This document shows positions 35,022-46,372 of a stretch of 64,000 nt of DNA, one piece after another; positions within the stretch are counted from its first letter, which is position 1, and each line of letters opens with the position of its first letter. Source of the stretch: Microbotryum silenes-acaulis (Eukaryota > Basidiomycota > Microbotryomycetes > Microbotryales > Microbotryaceae); assembly GCA_003665825.1 (NCBI GenBank), contig QPFY01000001.1, forward strand, positions 1,667,001-1,731,000. Reading direction: 5' to 3'. The position numbers and the translations under genes were made by a program. The notes beneath the pieces were generated by a model. That model was not told the DNA's origin, did no database searches, and saw nothing but the letters and a program-made list of their open reading frames with translations.

Positions 35022-37391
35022 TCAAAGGATGACAGCATTACTCAAGCCTGTAGAAAGAGGCGAGACGATATCCCGACCGTCCCCACCCTTGGGCTTCTTG
35101 ACCGCAAGACTAGGGAACAATTGATCCCTGCCTAGGACATCCAACGTCCGTTCCCCACCTTGACCCAAAACGGCGTCCTCCCAGCCCCTCTTCTCCTCAG
35201 CTACGCCCAACATGTCGAGTAATTGTTTCGACTTTTGAGGCATCACAGGTCGAATGAGAATAGCAATGATCCGTAGTGTTTCGGAGGAATAAAATAGTGC
35301 GCGATGAACGGTTTCGGAGGAGGAGGTCTCTGCCCAAGGCTCGAGTTGTTGGATATGTTTGTTGGCGAGGGTGAGGGCGTCGAACAAGGCGTTGAGGGCT
35401 CGATGAAGTTCAAACTTGTTCATATGGGATTCGAACGTGTCTACCCTCATTAGACAACCAAGAGTCAGCAATTAAATCCCGCCTGGACGAACCCGAAAGA
35501 TCCGAAAGAATAAACTCACCTCTCAACTCGATCAACGCCTTCCTAATTTCTTCATCGACCTCCTCCACCCCCTCAGGCACATCCCACAACTTCCTCCCTC
35601 CCTCCTCCACCCTCTGCACCATCTTTTTATTCCCAATCCGACTAATCAAGTTCCCCATCTGCCCTTTCAAGCTCTTCTTATAAAACACCTCGATCGCCTC
35701 GTCCGAATAATCCGCATCGACGGCCGAGTTGCCACCGACTTTCATGAGGTAGCATCGCATGGCGTCCAGACCCCATTTTTGGATGGCGGTAAAAGGGGAG
35801 GCGACGTTGCCGCGCGATTTGGACATTTTGAACTTGTCCATGGTCCAATGACCGTGGGCGAGGAGGTGTTTGGGTAAAGGGAGGTCGAGGGCGAGGAGCA
35901 CGGCGGGGAGATAGAGCGCGTGGAAGCTGGTAAGAAGACAAGGTAGAAAGGATCAGTAGGGGTGAGGTACCCTAAGGATGAAGTTGAGCAGCGTACCGAA
36001 TGATATCCTTGCCTACGACCATCCGATCCGGAGGCCATGCCAGATTCCTGTTCGCTCCCGCCGGCGTCCAAGGGTACCCCGTCACAGTCATGTAATTGAC
36101 CAAAGCGTCGATCCAGACGTAAATGGTATGATCCGGGTCATCAGGTACAGGAATACCCCAAGTCAAGCGCGACGAGGGCCGGGAAATGGATAGGTCTTGC
36201 AGGTCTGGACTGTCGGGTGAGGAGAGGGAGGCGAGGAGGGAGATGGTTCGGGAGGGGGGTTGAAGGGCTGTGAAATGGGACGAGGTAGAGGTCAGAGGAT
36301 GAACCTTTTAAGGAGGGGAAAGAGGTGTGTCCGATGGACGTGCGATTCGGTTCGGACGCGAGCCATTCGAGCAAAGGTTTCCTAAAGGCCGACAGGCGGA
36401 ACTTGTAGTTGTCCTCTTGCATCCATTCGACGCGTGATCCAGTCTCGAACGAGGTCTGCAAGGACACGTATTCCCAGTCAGTTGGACATCGTCTCGGGTC
36501 TTGAGAAGAGCTGACCTTGATCTGCTCGCCCGTCTTGGGGTCGACGGTATCGGTGACTTGGTTTTCCGAGTAGTAGGCTTCATCCGAGACGGCATACCAT
36601 CCCGCGTAGGATGATTTGTAGATGTAGCCCTTATTTTTTAATTCTCTCTAGGGGCGGGTACAGGTTCGATCAGATGTCGTGCGCGTGAATAGCTTGATTT
36701 CGGCGGGTCAAACTGACCCAAAGGTGTTCCACGGCTTGCCGATGCCTCGGTTCGGTCGTACGGATGAAGGTATGAGGTTGAATACCGGCTAGATTGGCCA
36801 AGTCCTATTCGAGGCGAAGGTCGATTTTTCAGCGCCCAACTTTGGACCTCGACGGAAAAGCGAGCCCAACTGACCCTAAACGTCTGCGAAACCCGATCGC
36901 ACAGTTCGAGAGGGGCGATACGCTGCGCCTCTGCGACGCGTTGTACCTTGAGCCCATGTTCATCCGTTCCGGTGCAGAGTAGGGAAATGCACGGATTGCG
37001 GTGGATCGAGTGACGTAGGGTGTTGTAGCGCGCAAGGACGTCGGCGAGTAGGGTCGAGTGAAGGTGACCTATGTGGGGATCTGCGGCGGAGGAGGAGGGA
37101 GGTCTACGGTGTGAGATGGGGGGTGGAAACATTTACGAGCCCAGGTTGATAGTGCTCACCAGCATTTACGTAGTATATCGGGGTGGTGACGAAGAACTGC
37201 TTCTTGTGCTGGGATGCCGGCGCCGCGGAGAAGGAGCGTTTCGGACCCAGACCCAGTCGCAGTGGAGGTCCAAGCGCCAGTCGAGACCGAGGTGCTGCAT
37301 ATGCATACCACGTCCAAGTCGCGGCACATGATCGGGTGAGAGTAATCAGTTCAATCGGGAGTAGCGCATGGCGAGTCGGCAGGCGAAACAT
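35022..37391 (-). CDS. MSM1: Mitochondrial methionyl-tRNA synthetase
   Basis: Class I aminoacyl-tRNA synthetase charging mitochondrial tRNA-Met. The N-terminus (MFRLPTRHALLP..., Arg/Ser/Ala-rich, few acids, KRSFSAAPASQHKK) is a good mitochondrial presequence. FFVTTPIYYVNA and then PHIGHLHSTLLADVLARY (HIGH motif) follow, then CTGTDEHGLKVQRVA. Next come GWYAVSDEAYYSENQV, the catalytic-domain IYVWIDALVNYMTVTGYPW, and FKMSKSRGNVASPF (KMSKS). The anticodon-binding C-terminal half is LHRALNALFDALTLANKHI and so on. No zinc-knuckle insert is seen, as in mitochondrial forms. About seven introns. Start 37391 is 155 bp from the divergent CHMP7 gene. Confidence 0.93.
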
Positions 37392-37546
37392 GACCCCACG
37401 AGAAGGATGGGGTGGGAGGGAAGAAGACGATTTGGGTCACCTCAGGGTCGGTCATGCGCTGATCGTTCAGGGGCATCGGGCCCGCTCACAGGGCCACATG
37501 GCTCTGCCTCTGCCTCTGTCCGTTTCCGCGGCTGCAAAGCAATCAG

Positions 37547-39273
37547 ATGGCCTCGAGCTCAACCTCCACCTCGACCGCCGAGCCCAAGGTTGCCCATTCT
37601 CCACATTCTCCACTGACCGCCACTTCGTACCTGTCCTCCCTACCCGAACTGTCCACCGCGCGAGGCCAGTTCCTGTACTCGTCCTTCTCATCTCGCAAGC
37701 AATCGAATCCGACCGGGTACGCCGGCGCTCTATCATGGTGGCGCAACCAACTCGTTCGCATGACCTCGCAAGCGCTGCTGGGTGACCATCGACTCGTCAT
37801 CAAGGTCGATGATGATTTGAGGCATCTCTTGCGCACGCACAAGTTGGGCAGACCGGCCAGTTTGGCTACCGTCATCGTCAGTCACAAGTCACGCCCGTCA
37901 TCGCAGATCGCTCCACTTAGCACGTGACCGCCCCAGACGACCTCACTCACGCTCGGCCTTTCATCTTTGCTGCGCATTTCATTTCTTCCCCCCAGGCCGA
38001 GATGGTCAACGACCAATCGTGTATACCGCTCTCAACCTACCTCGCGTCACCATCGACGGACCCCACCTCGTCCTCGGGAACGTCCCTCTTGGGCCTCGTG
38101 ACTCGACCTTTGGGATGGGCAGCCTCACGATTGCTCGGACGAGGGTCCTCCTCTTCTTCTGCGAGTCCTTATGACGACACCGTGGAATGGCCCAACAGAC
38201 AGGGCGAATACGTCGTCGTACCCCTGATCGAGGTTAGTCAGCTTCTCCTCGGTAGAGTCCGAGCTCGGGCCGCTGTTGACCAGCTCAAAAGTTCTTCCCG
38301 ACCCCCTCCCTCTCTCATCCAGAAAGCAACGACGACCCTCCTCCCCCTCTTGGAAGCCCATCTTATCGACCCTCTTTCACGCCTCATGACCCTCCACACC
38401 TTCCGAGCCCGATTCGGATCCCAACTCTTGGACCCCGACGCCGAGTTGTCGACCCTCGATGTTCAAGTCTTGGTCAAGCACTTGTGTGATCAAGGGTATT
38501 GCGTGCAGAAAGGAGAGGTTCGTCTCTTCTCTCGGGACCCAACTCATCTTCGAACTGGGTGTGCTGACCTCGCGTGATTCCTCTAGGCCATCAAATTCCA
38601 CCCCTTCCACCAATCCACCACCTCCACCACTCCACCCTTAACGATCACCTCCTCGGACCTCTCGATCCTATCCCTCCTCTCGACCCTCACCCAACTCGAA
38701 GCCTACATCACCTCCCTCCAAACCCGAATCAAGACCTACCAATCCCTCGCCACGACCGCTCTATCTACACAACAACCCACGACCCTAATCAAATCTTACC
38801 TCGCGCAAAAACGACACGTTCAAAAACTTCTCGAGCAGAAATTGGGCGCGAGGGAGAAATTGTCCCAAGTCGTATGGGGTATCGAAACGGCCACTTCGGA
38901 TAACGAGATGATTAACGCTATGGAACTTGGGGCTGATGTATTGCGGGAAGTGGTAGGTGATCCGGAGATCAAGTTGAAGAGGGTTGAAGAGGTGAATGAA
39001 AGGCTTGCGCAGGGGTTGGAGGATGCGAGGGAGATCAATGAGGAGATCTTGGGAGGGGCTGGAGTGGGCTTGAGCGAGGAAGGGGAGAGGGAGGTCGAGG
39101 AGGAGTTGAGGAGGTTGAGGTTGGACGATCAGAGGGAGGGCGAGAAGGCAGCGGAGGAGAAACTGGAGGGGACTGGGAAGGTGCCTGCTGGTGAGATTGG
39201 GGGTTCCAAGGAAGAGGACAAGGCCAGGGTGGAGGAGAAGCAGGAGAGCACGAGGGAGAAGGTCCTGGCGTGA
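37547..39273 (+). CDS. CHM7: ESCRT-III-like protein CHMP7/Chm7
   Basis: CHMP7 (yeast Chm7) nucleates ESCRT-III at the inner nuclear membrane with LEM2 and surveys nuclear pores. The N-terminal part has winged-helix-like segments (GALSWWRNQLVRMTSQALLG, DPLSRLMTLHTFRARFG, LDVQVLVKHLCDQGYCV). The C-terminal part is a Snf7 helical hairpin (LTQLEAYITSLQTRIKTYQS, KSYLAQKRHVQKLLEQKL, VVWGIETATSDNEMINAMEL). A C-terminal EEELRRLRLDDQ resembles a MIM1 Vps4-binding helix. About five exons. ATG 37547 fits the spliced frame; TGA ends at 39273. The rest of the tail is Glu/Lys-rich coil. Confidence 0.85.
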
Positions 39274-39489
39274 TTTGTCTTGATGGGTGCCCCTATCGTC
39301 AAGAGTGTATCTCTCTCTCCCATGTTTTCGTAGGTCCAATCTGATTAGCACTCGAGCTCACTTTGTTGGACCCTATTTGCATTGCATGACTTTCATATAC
39401 GACCTACATATACACAGTTTTTGATGCGACAAACACAACCCGAAAGCGACTATTCTCATGACTTAAACTCCCATTACCCAAGCTGGAAT

Positions 39490-40777
39490 CTATGCAGGAT
39501 CACGAACACTGAGCGCTTTCCATTCTTTGGCGATCTCATCGTGGCTAAGCATTCTGTCGAGCCACTTGGCGAGATGCGTATCGGGACGAGCGAACGTTTC
39601 TTTAACCAGCGCGTGAGAACACGCCGAGAGCATTCGGACAAAGCCCATGAGTGAAAAGTCCTGAACGATGTCGATCGTGAAGAGGTCAGTCAGAAAGCTT
39701 GGACGTGTATACTACAGTAACATGCCTCACCAGGTGTCCGGGGGCCGATGGATCTTGCAAGTACAATTGTCCCTTCCCCGAATTGAGGTGCTTTTCGCCG
39801 AACTCGTCCAAACCCTTTTGCAGCTCGGCCAAGCACTCGTCTGAGTACGAGACCGAATGGGGGGAAGAGTTCAGCTGAAAAGACCCGGTCGAAGGGGAGC
39901 AGAACCGATTGGACTCACTTTGATCACGCGAGCTGACGCGTGCCCAGAATCCAGGACCGAGACGATCGTCCGAAGTCCAGTAGGCTCGCGTCTGGTAAGG
40001 GAAGCCAGAACGACTCTTGTCAGCCTAAGCTGCAGAAAGTCTAGAAGGAGGGAGCTCGTACCCATTCATCAAACGTCGGAGCAAAGCGTGGAAGGTATAC
40101 CGCGCCTACGAGCCACTTGTTAAAATCTGCATGGGGCCGGGATCCAATTAAAGTCAGAACCTGAGGGCGAAGAAAGGGGTCAAAAGAATTTGATGGGAGC
40201 GTACACTGGCTGATGTCCTTCGTAGCGGCTTGCTTGTATTCTTCCGACTGAAAATCAACTTGGTCCGAAGCTTGAGTGGGGAGGAAGATCGAAGGTCCCG
40301 TCGGGTACGCCTGATCGGCCCAACTGTCCGAGAAATAGGAGACAGTTCGGACTTGGGGATATCAGTCTCATAAAGCCCATGTGAGGGTGGTAGAAAGAAC
40401 ACGAAATGACACCTACTGGCATATCTTGTCCGAATCGATGAGGTACGATCCATCTTCTTTCTGAATGAAGGGAACTGCAGAGTGCACGGAGGATCATCCG
40501 AGTGTGGGGTCCCACCCGCGCCGGCGGATCAAAGTCACGGTGACCGTCAGCCGTGATCGTCAGCCTGCGACCACCCCGACTACAGAGTCACAAACCCACC
40601 CGTCGGCATCTTGATCTTGAACTCTTCCTTCCAAACCGTCTGCAACTCCTTGTACGTGACAGGGACGACTTTGAATTGGATCCCTTTCGAAGCGAGTGCG
40701 AGACGAGCTTTGGTCGCGAAGGGGGAGAAGAAGGGGCCGCGCTCATGGGTGGGGACGAGGTCGTACAGCTTCAACAT
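39490..40777 (-). CDS. Glutathione S-transferase family protein
   Basis: The N-terminal thioredoxin-like domain reads MLKLYDLVP, FSPFATKARLALASKGIQFK, VPVTYKELQTVWKEE, KMPTVPFIQKEDGSYLIDSD (cis-Pro and the D/S glutathione-binding pair) and KICQWADQAYP. Later exons give an all-helical C-terminal domain (YKQAATKDISQ, DFNKWLVGAVYLPRF, ECLAELQKGLDEFGEKHL, DFSLMGFVRMLSACSRALVK) ending LSVRDPA at TAG 39490. The layout resembles fungal GTE/etherase-like or omega-like transferases, in which the catalytic residue would be the Ser of SPFA; I see no Cys there. Six or so introns. Substrate unknown; probably detoxification. Confidence 0.85.
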
Positions 40778-41419
40778 GTTGGAATGGGATGGGAGTTAAC
40801 GAAGCTGTTGAGGCTGGAAGTGGTTCGAGAATCTGCTATGCCTGAAGGTCGAAAGGGAAGGAAGGGGACACGAGTGCAAGGCGCGCACGACACGGATGCC
40901 CACTGTGGTTGCAAGTCATACAATTTCGACGGCTAAGTCGCCCCTAACCGGTGACTTATGTAAGCACCCCTTTTTTTTTTGGAGGTTTCGTGTTCCTGCC
41001 CTCGACGACGCAAACATAACCGCTATTTCCGAGTCTCAGCTCTGGCCAGCAAAGGATCGGCGCCGGTATTTCGGCCGGTTGCGCGCCCAGCAGGCGGCAC
41101 CACTCCGTATCCCGCGGATCCGAATTTCAGAAGATCGGAACAGAAGGCTATGCTTATCGCTGGATAAGAGAAGACCGTTCTGAATAGATGATTGGCCGTG
41201 TCCTGAGAAGCCATGTCTGCAGTGGTTGGTTTCTGCCGAAAAGGTTTCATGGATGCCGAGCGCCTCAATTTGCTTCCGTTATAGTCCAAATTAAACCCTA
41301 GGCCTTGGCACACGTGGTGACTCGCGACACGACTCGGCGTCGGGTATTAAAACCACGAAGGGAGTCCGCATCGCCTTTCCACCCGTGGCCCACTCGAGGC
41401 CCATCCGTGCCGACCAACC
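40778..41419. other. Divergent promoter region, GST / GT17
   Basis: 642 bp with no supported gene. It contains a T10 run (40971-40980) and GC-rich inverted stretches near 41055-41120. Expected to drive both flanking genes. Confidence 0.55.
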
Positions 41420-42897
41420 ATGAATCGAATAAATCGCTATTTGCTCCTATGCACCGTCTTCTTCTGCATGTTGACGGTCTACTACATTCTACTCGTGCCT
41501 CGACTACCCCGCAATCTGATCAGTTACGCTTCGCGACCGTTGTGGGACACCGATCAACGACCTCGGCTACACATCCAGAGTCGGTTGCTGGACTTACCCG
41601 AGGGCGCGGACCTTCGGAGCGTTTGTCGCGAGTATGGATGGGAGGAGAGGCCCAAGGCTGTAGAGGTGTGGGATGCGGTGAGTTCTTCTTCCTTCTGTCG
41701 AAGACGTGATCGACATCCCGCGGTGGGTGGGAGTCAGGACACGTTCAGCCAGTCGGGGTCACGCCAAGACTCCTGCAGATGGAGGCTGCGAGCACTCGCG
41801 CACCACCTCAACCGACCGGGAAGAAGTACAATACAGACCCAGAAACGACCGGTATGCTGACGCTCTACATTCCCCCCATCACACTCCCGCGTCCGACAAT
41901 TGCTCGCTCTTCAACCAGTCGATCCTCTTGACCGAGCTGCCGATGCTCCTCATCCGACTCACCGAGCTCGACCCGATTGTAGCCAAGTTCTTCATCATCG
42001 AATCAGCACACACCTTCACAGGTATACCTAAACCCCTGATTCTGTCCACCGCACTCAAGACCAATCCGGATTTCGCCCCTTTCCTCGACAAGATTCACTA
42101 CCGTTCCATCGAAGGCCGGATCCTGGCCGAGGGGGAGGATCCGTTCACCCAAGAGATCGAAGTACGTCGCGCGATGACGACCTTCATCAAGGAATACATG
42201 CCTCCACGAATCCAAGGCGAAAAGGACTCCGATATCGCGATGGGACCTGTGCTCCTCTTCTCGGACGTGGACGAACTCGTTTCCCGACCGACGGCAAAAC
42301 TCCTCCAATCTTGTCGATTCCCCTTCCCCCTGCACCTAGGTCTGAAAGATTATCTCTACTCGTTCGAATTTGAAGCGGGAGGGATCATGAAAGGTGTGAG
42401 CAGTTGGAGGGCCCATGCGACGCATTGGCCCGATCGAGGCGAAGGGGCGGCAGAATACTATCGTCACGGTAAAGTGAGCGAGAACATCTTGGCCGATAGT
42501 GGGTGGCATTGCAGTTGGTGCTTTGAGAAGATTGAGGAATTCATTACCAAGGCCAAAGGTCAGTTTTTGGTGTCAATCGTGTTGGGTACCTCCAGGGTTC
42601 GTAAGATGCTGATCTTGTTCGCATGTGAATCGCCTAAACACAGGCTATTCGCACACCGACCGTCTGGGCAGTCGGCCAACCGCCCTCCTCCGCCCCGAAC
42701 GCATTCAGAAAACCATCTGCGACGGTTTGGACATGTTTGCGATGTTGCCCGAGGCTTATACATGGCGCGAGATGGCGTCGAAATGGAAATTGGTGCCGAG
42801 CCGGTCAATCGACGATGATCAGCTGCCGCGGTTGTTGAGGAAGAAACCGAACAAGTATCGATGGTTATTACCTGGTGGATGTATGCGGGAAGAGTAG
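41420..42897 (+). CDS. Glycosyltransferase family 17 protein (MGAT3-like)
   Basis: Type II membrane protein: MNRINRYLLLCTVFFCMLTV is a short cytoplasmic tail plus signal anchor, placing the enzyme in the Golgi. GT17 includes the beta-1,4-N-acetylglucosaminyltransferase III that bisects N-glycans. Family blocks are SILLTELPMLLIRLTELDPI, AKFFIIESAHTFTGIPKPL, PVLLFSDVDELVSRPTA (DxD-like metal site), DYLYSFEFEAGG, LADSGWHCSWCFEKIEEFI and KAKGYSHTDRL. Exon 1 is 41420-41677; the next clear exon starts at 41919. The 241-nt interval may hide a small exon. The last intron is near 42560-42643. The true acceptor sugar in this fungus is not known. Confidence 0.85.
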
Positions 42898-43121
42898 ACA
42901 AGAGGATGTTATATGTATCAATTGGATTTATTATGCATCGTAACGCCTAACGATATGATTCGACACGCTTTTGGCCAGCCGAAGCACCGGAACAATCTGT
43001 GGATGGAAACATCTTTTGCGTCTTTTTCCGTAATACAAGATACAAGGAAGATTGTACAAGGTCCCCCAAATGAAAGATAACACACTCTCAACAAGAACTC
43101 AGTCCCCACGCGTCCAAACAT

Positions 43122-45939
43122 CTAATCATCGCCGCCCAGGAATTTGAGGATGGTCTCATTGGCCTCGAGTTGCCACACGCCGACCTCGGCGTACGTATCG
43201 AGGCAATCCTTGAACTGATCCTCGGTGAAGCCTTTGGCGATGACGCGTTCCCTGACTTCCCTCATGTTCAACTCGGGATTGAACCCATCCGCTACATCTT
43301 GTTCATCATCCCCATCGACTTCCATCCTCGGTGGTCCTCGACCCAATCGACCACTCCGACCAGCACCACGTACACGAGCTTGTCCCGCCGCAGCCATCGT
43401 TTTGATGAGGGTGAAGATCTTACTCGTCGTCGTTTGGTCCACGTCGCGATCCCTGTTCTCGTGATCGTGCAAGGACGCCTTGGAGCATTCCATCAACCTC
43501 AACGCCTCGTCGACATCGGCCGTCTCGACCGCGTCGGCGAACCTCAGTCGAGCCAACGCTTGCGACAAGCGCAAGACACCCAACAAGGTACGCGCCGAGG
43601 TGTAGGTGAAGAACTGGTTGCGGTCCTCGGCCGCTTTGGTCTCTTTCCTCAACGAGACGTAGGCCTGCACGACGTAGTTCGACACATCCCGAGGTACGGT
43701 CGGACGCTTTTGTCGTACGAGCGCGATGTAGTGTCGCATCAAAACGGGCGAGATCGGGGTGTGTTGCAACGGCGGGTGCTCCGAATGCATATGGACATAA
43801 GTGACGTGCTCAGCCAGCCTCTGATCATCGTCACGCGAAGGGGTATCGAGGATGAGGAACAAGAGATCGAAACGGGACAAGAGCGCGGCGGGGAGGTTGA
43901 TGTTGTCCACGGGCGAGATCTTCGGGTTGTAACGCCCGTAGAGAGGGTTCGCCGCGGCGAGGATCGACGTGCGCGCGTTGAGCGTCGTCGTGATACCGGC
44001 TTTGGAAATGGAGATGGTCTGCTGTTCCATCACTTCGTGAATCGCGGTTCGGTCCGACTCGTCCATTTTGTCGAATTCGTCGATGCATGCGATACCGTTA
44101 TCGGCCAAGACAAGAGCACCACCCTCTGTGAAAGGAGAAGTCAATTCCCATTCAGCTCCCAGTCGCAGGTACTACTACTGAAGAACAATTTCTCGACTCA
44201 CCAAGCACAAACTCGTCCGTTACCGGATCACGCATCACGGCCGCGGTCAATCCAACCCCAGACGATCCGCGACCTGTTGTGTAGACACCTCGAGGCGCGA
44301 CTTTGGAGATGTACTTGAGCAACTGCGACTTGGCCACACCTGGATCGCCCATGAGGCACACGTTGAGATCACCCCTGATCCTCATTCCATCGCCCATCGA
44401 CTTGGTGACACCACCGACGAGGAGCAAGAGCAACGCCTTCTTGACGTCCTCGTGACCGAAGATCTCGGGCGCGATACTCGATGCGAGCTTCGAGTAGAGC
44501 GCCGGGTCACGCTTGAGCTCGGCGATCTCGTCGTAAATCTTGGGCGTCAACTTCATCGACTCGTACTGCTTCTTGAGCTGATGGATGTGGTGCGCCTCGA
44601 GGTACGAGTCCGTCAAGAGACCGAGTTTCAACGCCTTGAACCCCTCGTACGGGATCGGCAAAAATACACCGCCAATGTGTACAACGTCACCGGGCGAGAC
44701 GAGACGGGTCTGGTTGCCGTAAAGATGGATCGTCATAGAGCGAGGGATGTGACCGACGGGGACCTGATCCGTCATCTCTTGAATCTTGCACTCTTGAAAA
44801 GGGGTGAACTTGCACGCGCGCGTCTGCATGTGTAGCTGCCCCTTGGCGTTGTTGAGCTTGCAAATTTCGGAAATGCACTCGGTCAAGGGCGTGATTTTGC
44901 GCTTGTCGACGTCCTGAAAGATCTCGGCACCGCACGAGTCGCACGTGTACGCGTTGACCTGGAGCAAGGGCTTGACTTCGGAGACGCGCGTGACGATGCC
45001 TCGGACGGTGATGAGTTTGCCGAGGTGGGAACCGCGCACCTCGCGCACGGCGAGAGGCACGTCGGAGGCCAAGGGGCGGAAGTAGAGGTTGTACCGTCGC
45101 AAGAGGTTCGCCGGGAAGATGTTGACGCCATCCTGTTCGTTCTCGTCGTTCTTGGACATGCGCTGGAACTGGATCACGTCGAGGATGTCGGCCTTGTCGC
45201 GGATGTCCTCGGTCGGTGCGGGCAGCTCCTCGTCGACGGCCTGGGAGAAGAGCTTGACGTATCGCTGCGTGTTGGCTTTGATGAGGTCGACGAGAGGTTG
45301 ACCATTTGTGAAGTCCTTTTGAAGGAGAAGAATATGTATAAAGGTATCAGCATGGGCCCGATGTCGTGGTGCTTGTCGCGTCTCTGCACGGTGCATCACA
45401 CTAACCTGATTCAGGTCCTCGAGGTCGATGACGAGGCGTTCTTGTTCCCGGTTGGCAACACGTTGCTGTGAACGAGCGAGGAAGGCACATGGGTCAGAAT
45501 GGTGCCACTCGTGCGCGGCCGAGACCGGTATTTCAGGTCAGCGAGCAGTCACACCCCTTGCGCAGGGGCGAGCGACGCGTCGACGCGTGCACCCCCGGGG
45601 GGGAACGAGATCGCGGGTGACACGGCGAGGAAATGCGGAAAGGTGCATTACTGACCAGTTGTTGACGGTACTTGAGCACGCCGGGTACATCATCGGGTGT
45701 GATCTCGTCATCCTCGTCCTCCATCTCGGTCTCGTCGTCCTCATCTCGCTCGGTTTGACGCGCCGGACGAGTAACCTCGAATTTGGTCAAGAAGGTGCGA
45801 ATTCGTTCAAGATCTTCGTCGCTGTGGGGGGGAGAAGTGCGTCTCAGTATCTTCTCGAGTTCCCTAAGTCAAGTATTCTAGGTCCGGAAAAGACTGACTA
45901 GTCGAGACCCAAGTCGACGACGGGTAAGGCTGTCGCCAT
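43122..45939 (-). CDS. MCM7: MCM7 replicative helicase subunit
   Basis: Subunit of the MCM2-7 helicase. After [13 protein letters not shown] and an acidic early exon come [11 protein letters not shown], the zinc motif [15 protein letters not shown] with [17 protein letters not shown], and [17 protein letters not shown]. The AAA+ core follows: [20 protein letters not shown], Walker [34 protein letters not shown], Walker [22 protein letters not shown] and Arg finger [11 protein letters not shown]. The C-terminal winged helix ends [35 protein letters not shown] and [20 protein letters not shown] fit MCM7 better than MCM5. About six introns; one (about 45475-45657) carries two ACGCGT sites. Confidence 0.95.
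45575..45588. promoter_or_regulatory. Two MCB-like sites in an early MCM7 intron
   Basis: ACGCGT at 45575-45580 and again at 45583-45588, two bases apart, about 350 bp downstream of the MCM7 start in a non-coding intron. Could act as an intronic MBF-type enhancer; chance is possible in CG-rich sequence. Confidence 0.35.
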
Positions 45940-46372
45940 GACTGCTATGTGTTGGATAGGCGAGAGGCAGCAAGCAGCCAAGCGAAGAGATGCCTGTACG
46001 CGCCAAAAGTGTGATCCCCGGCGCGTCGACACTTTTGCGATTCCATTTGCGCGTCCCATGGCGCACGGACCTCTTTCCCTCCTTTGGCCCGGCGTCCGGC
46101 GGCGATCATTCTCAGACCGAGCAGAGGCGAAGAAGGCAAAAGTTGGAAAAAGCGCGCGTATATTGTTCGACCCAAACTCGCAGGAGGGTGCTCGTCTGGA
46201 GCGATCTTTGTCCGTGAGTTGGCGGCCGCTCGGCCCCTGACGAAATTCGTGCCCGAGTGTCAAATCAAGTCAGCCGTCGCTCCTTCTCTCTCTCTCCTTC
46301 GTGTCGCTACTGAGATCGAGCCAGTCGATCGCGTAATCTTCTGGCAAGCTTGGCACTTCCCATTCGCCCAAG
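45940..46372. promoter_or_regulatory. Bidirectional MCM7/TAF7 promoter
   Basis: 433 bp between divergent start codons. GCGCCAAAA at 46000-46008 (TTTTGGCGC on the MCM7 strand) matches the E2F/SBF-type consensus and lies about 60 bp before the MCM7 ATG. Other CG-rich hexamers surround it. No gene inside. Confidence 0.5.

Noticed and set aside
40365..40385. Near match of CAGTCTCATAAAGCCCAT in the GST gene to a sequence at about 53751-53768
   Set aside because: An 18-base match with one mismatch, no extension and no shared context. It is far weaker than the 60-bp and 25-bp repeats and may be chance.
43170..44318. 382-codon plus-strand open frame opposite MCM7
   Set aside because: Antisense shadow of the MCM7 AAA+ core; no domain of its own.
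43122..45939. Assignment as MCM5
   Set aside because: The zinc-motif context and the QVPVGHIPR and [20 protein letters not shown] blocks fit MCM7; MCM5-specific sequence was not seen.
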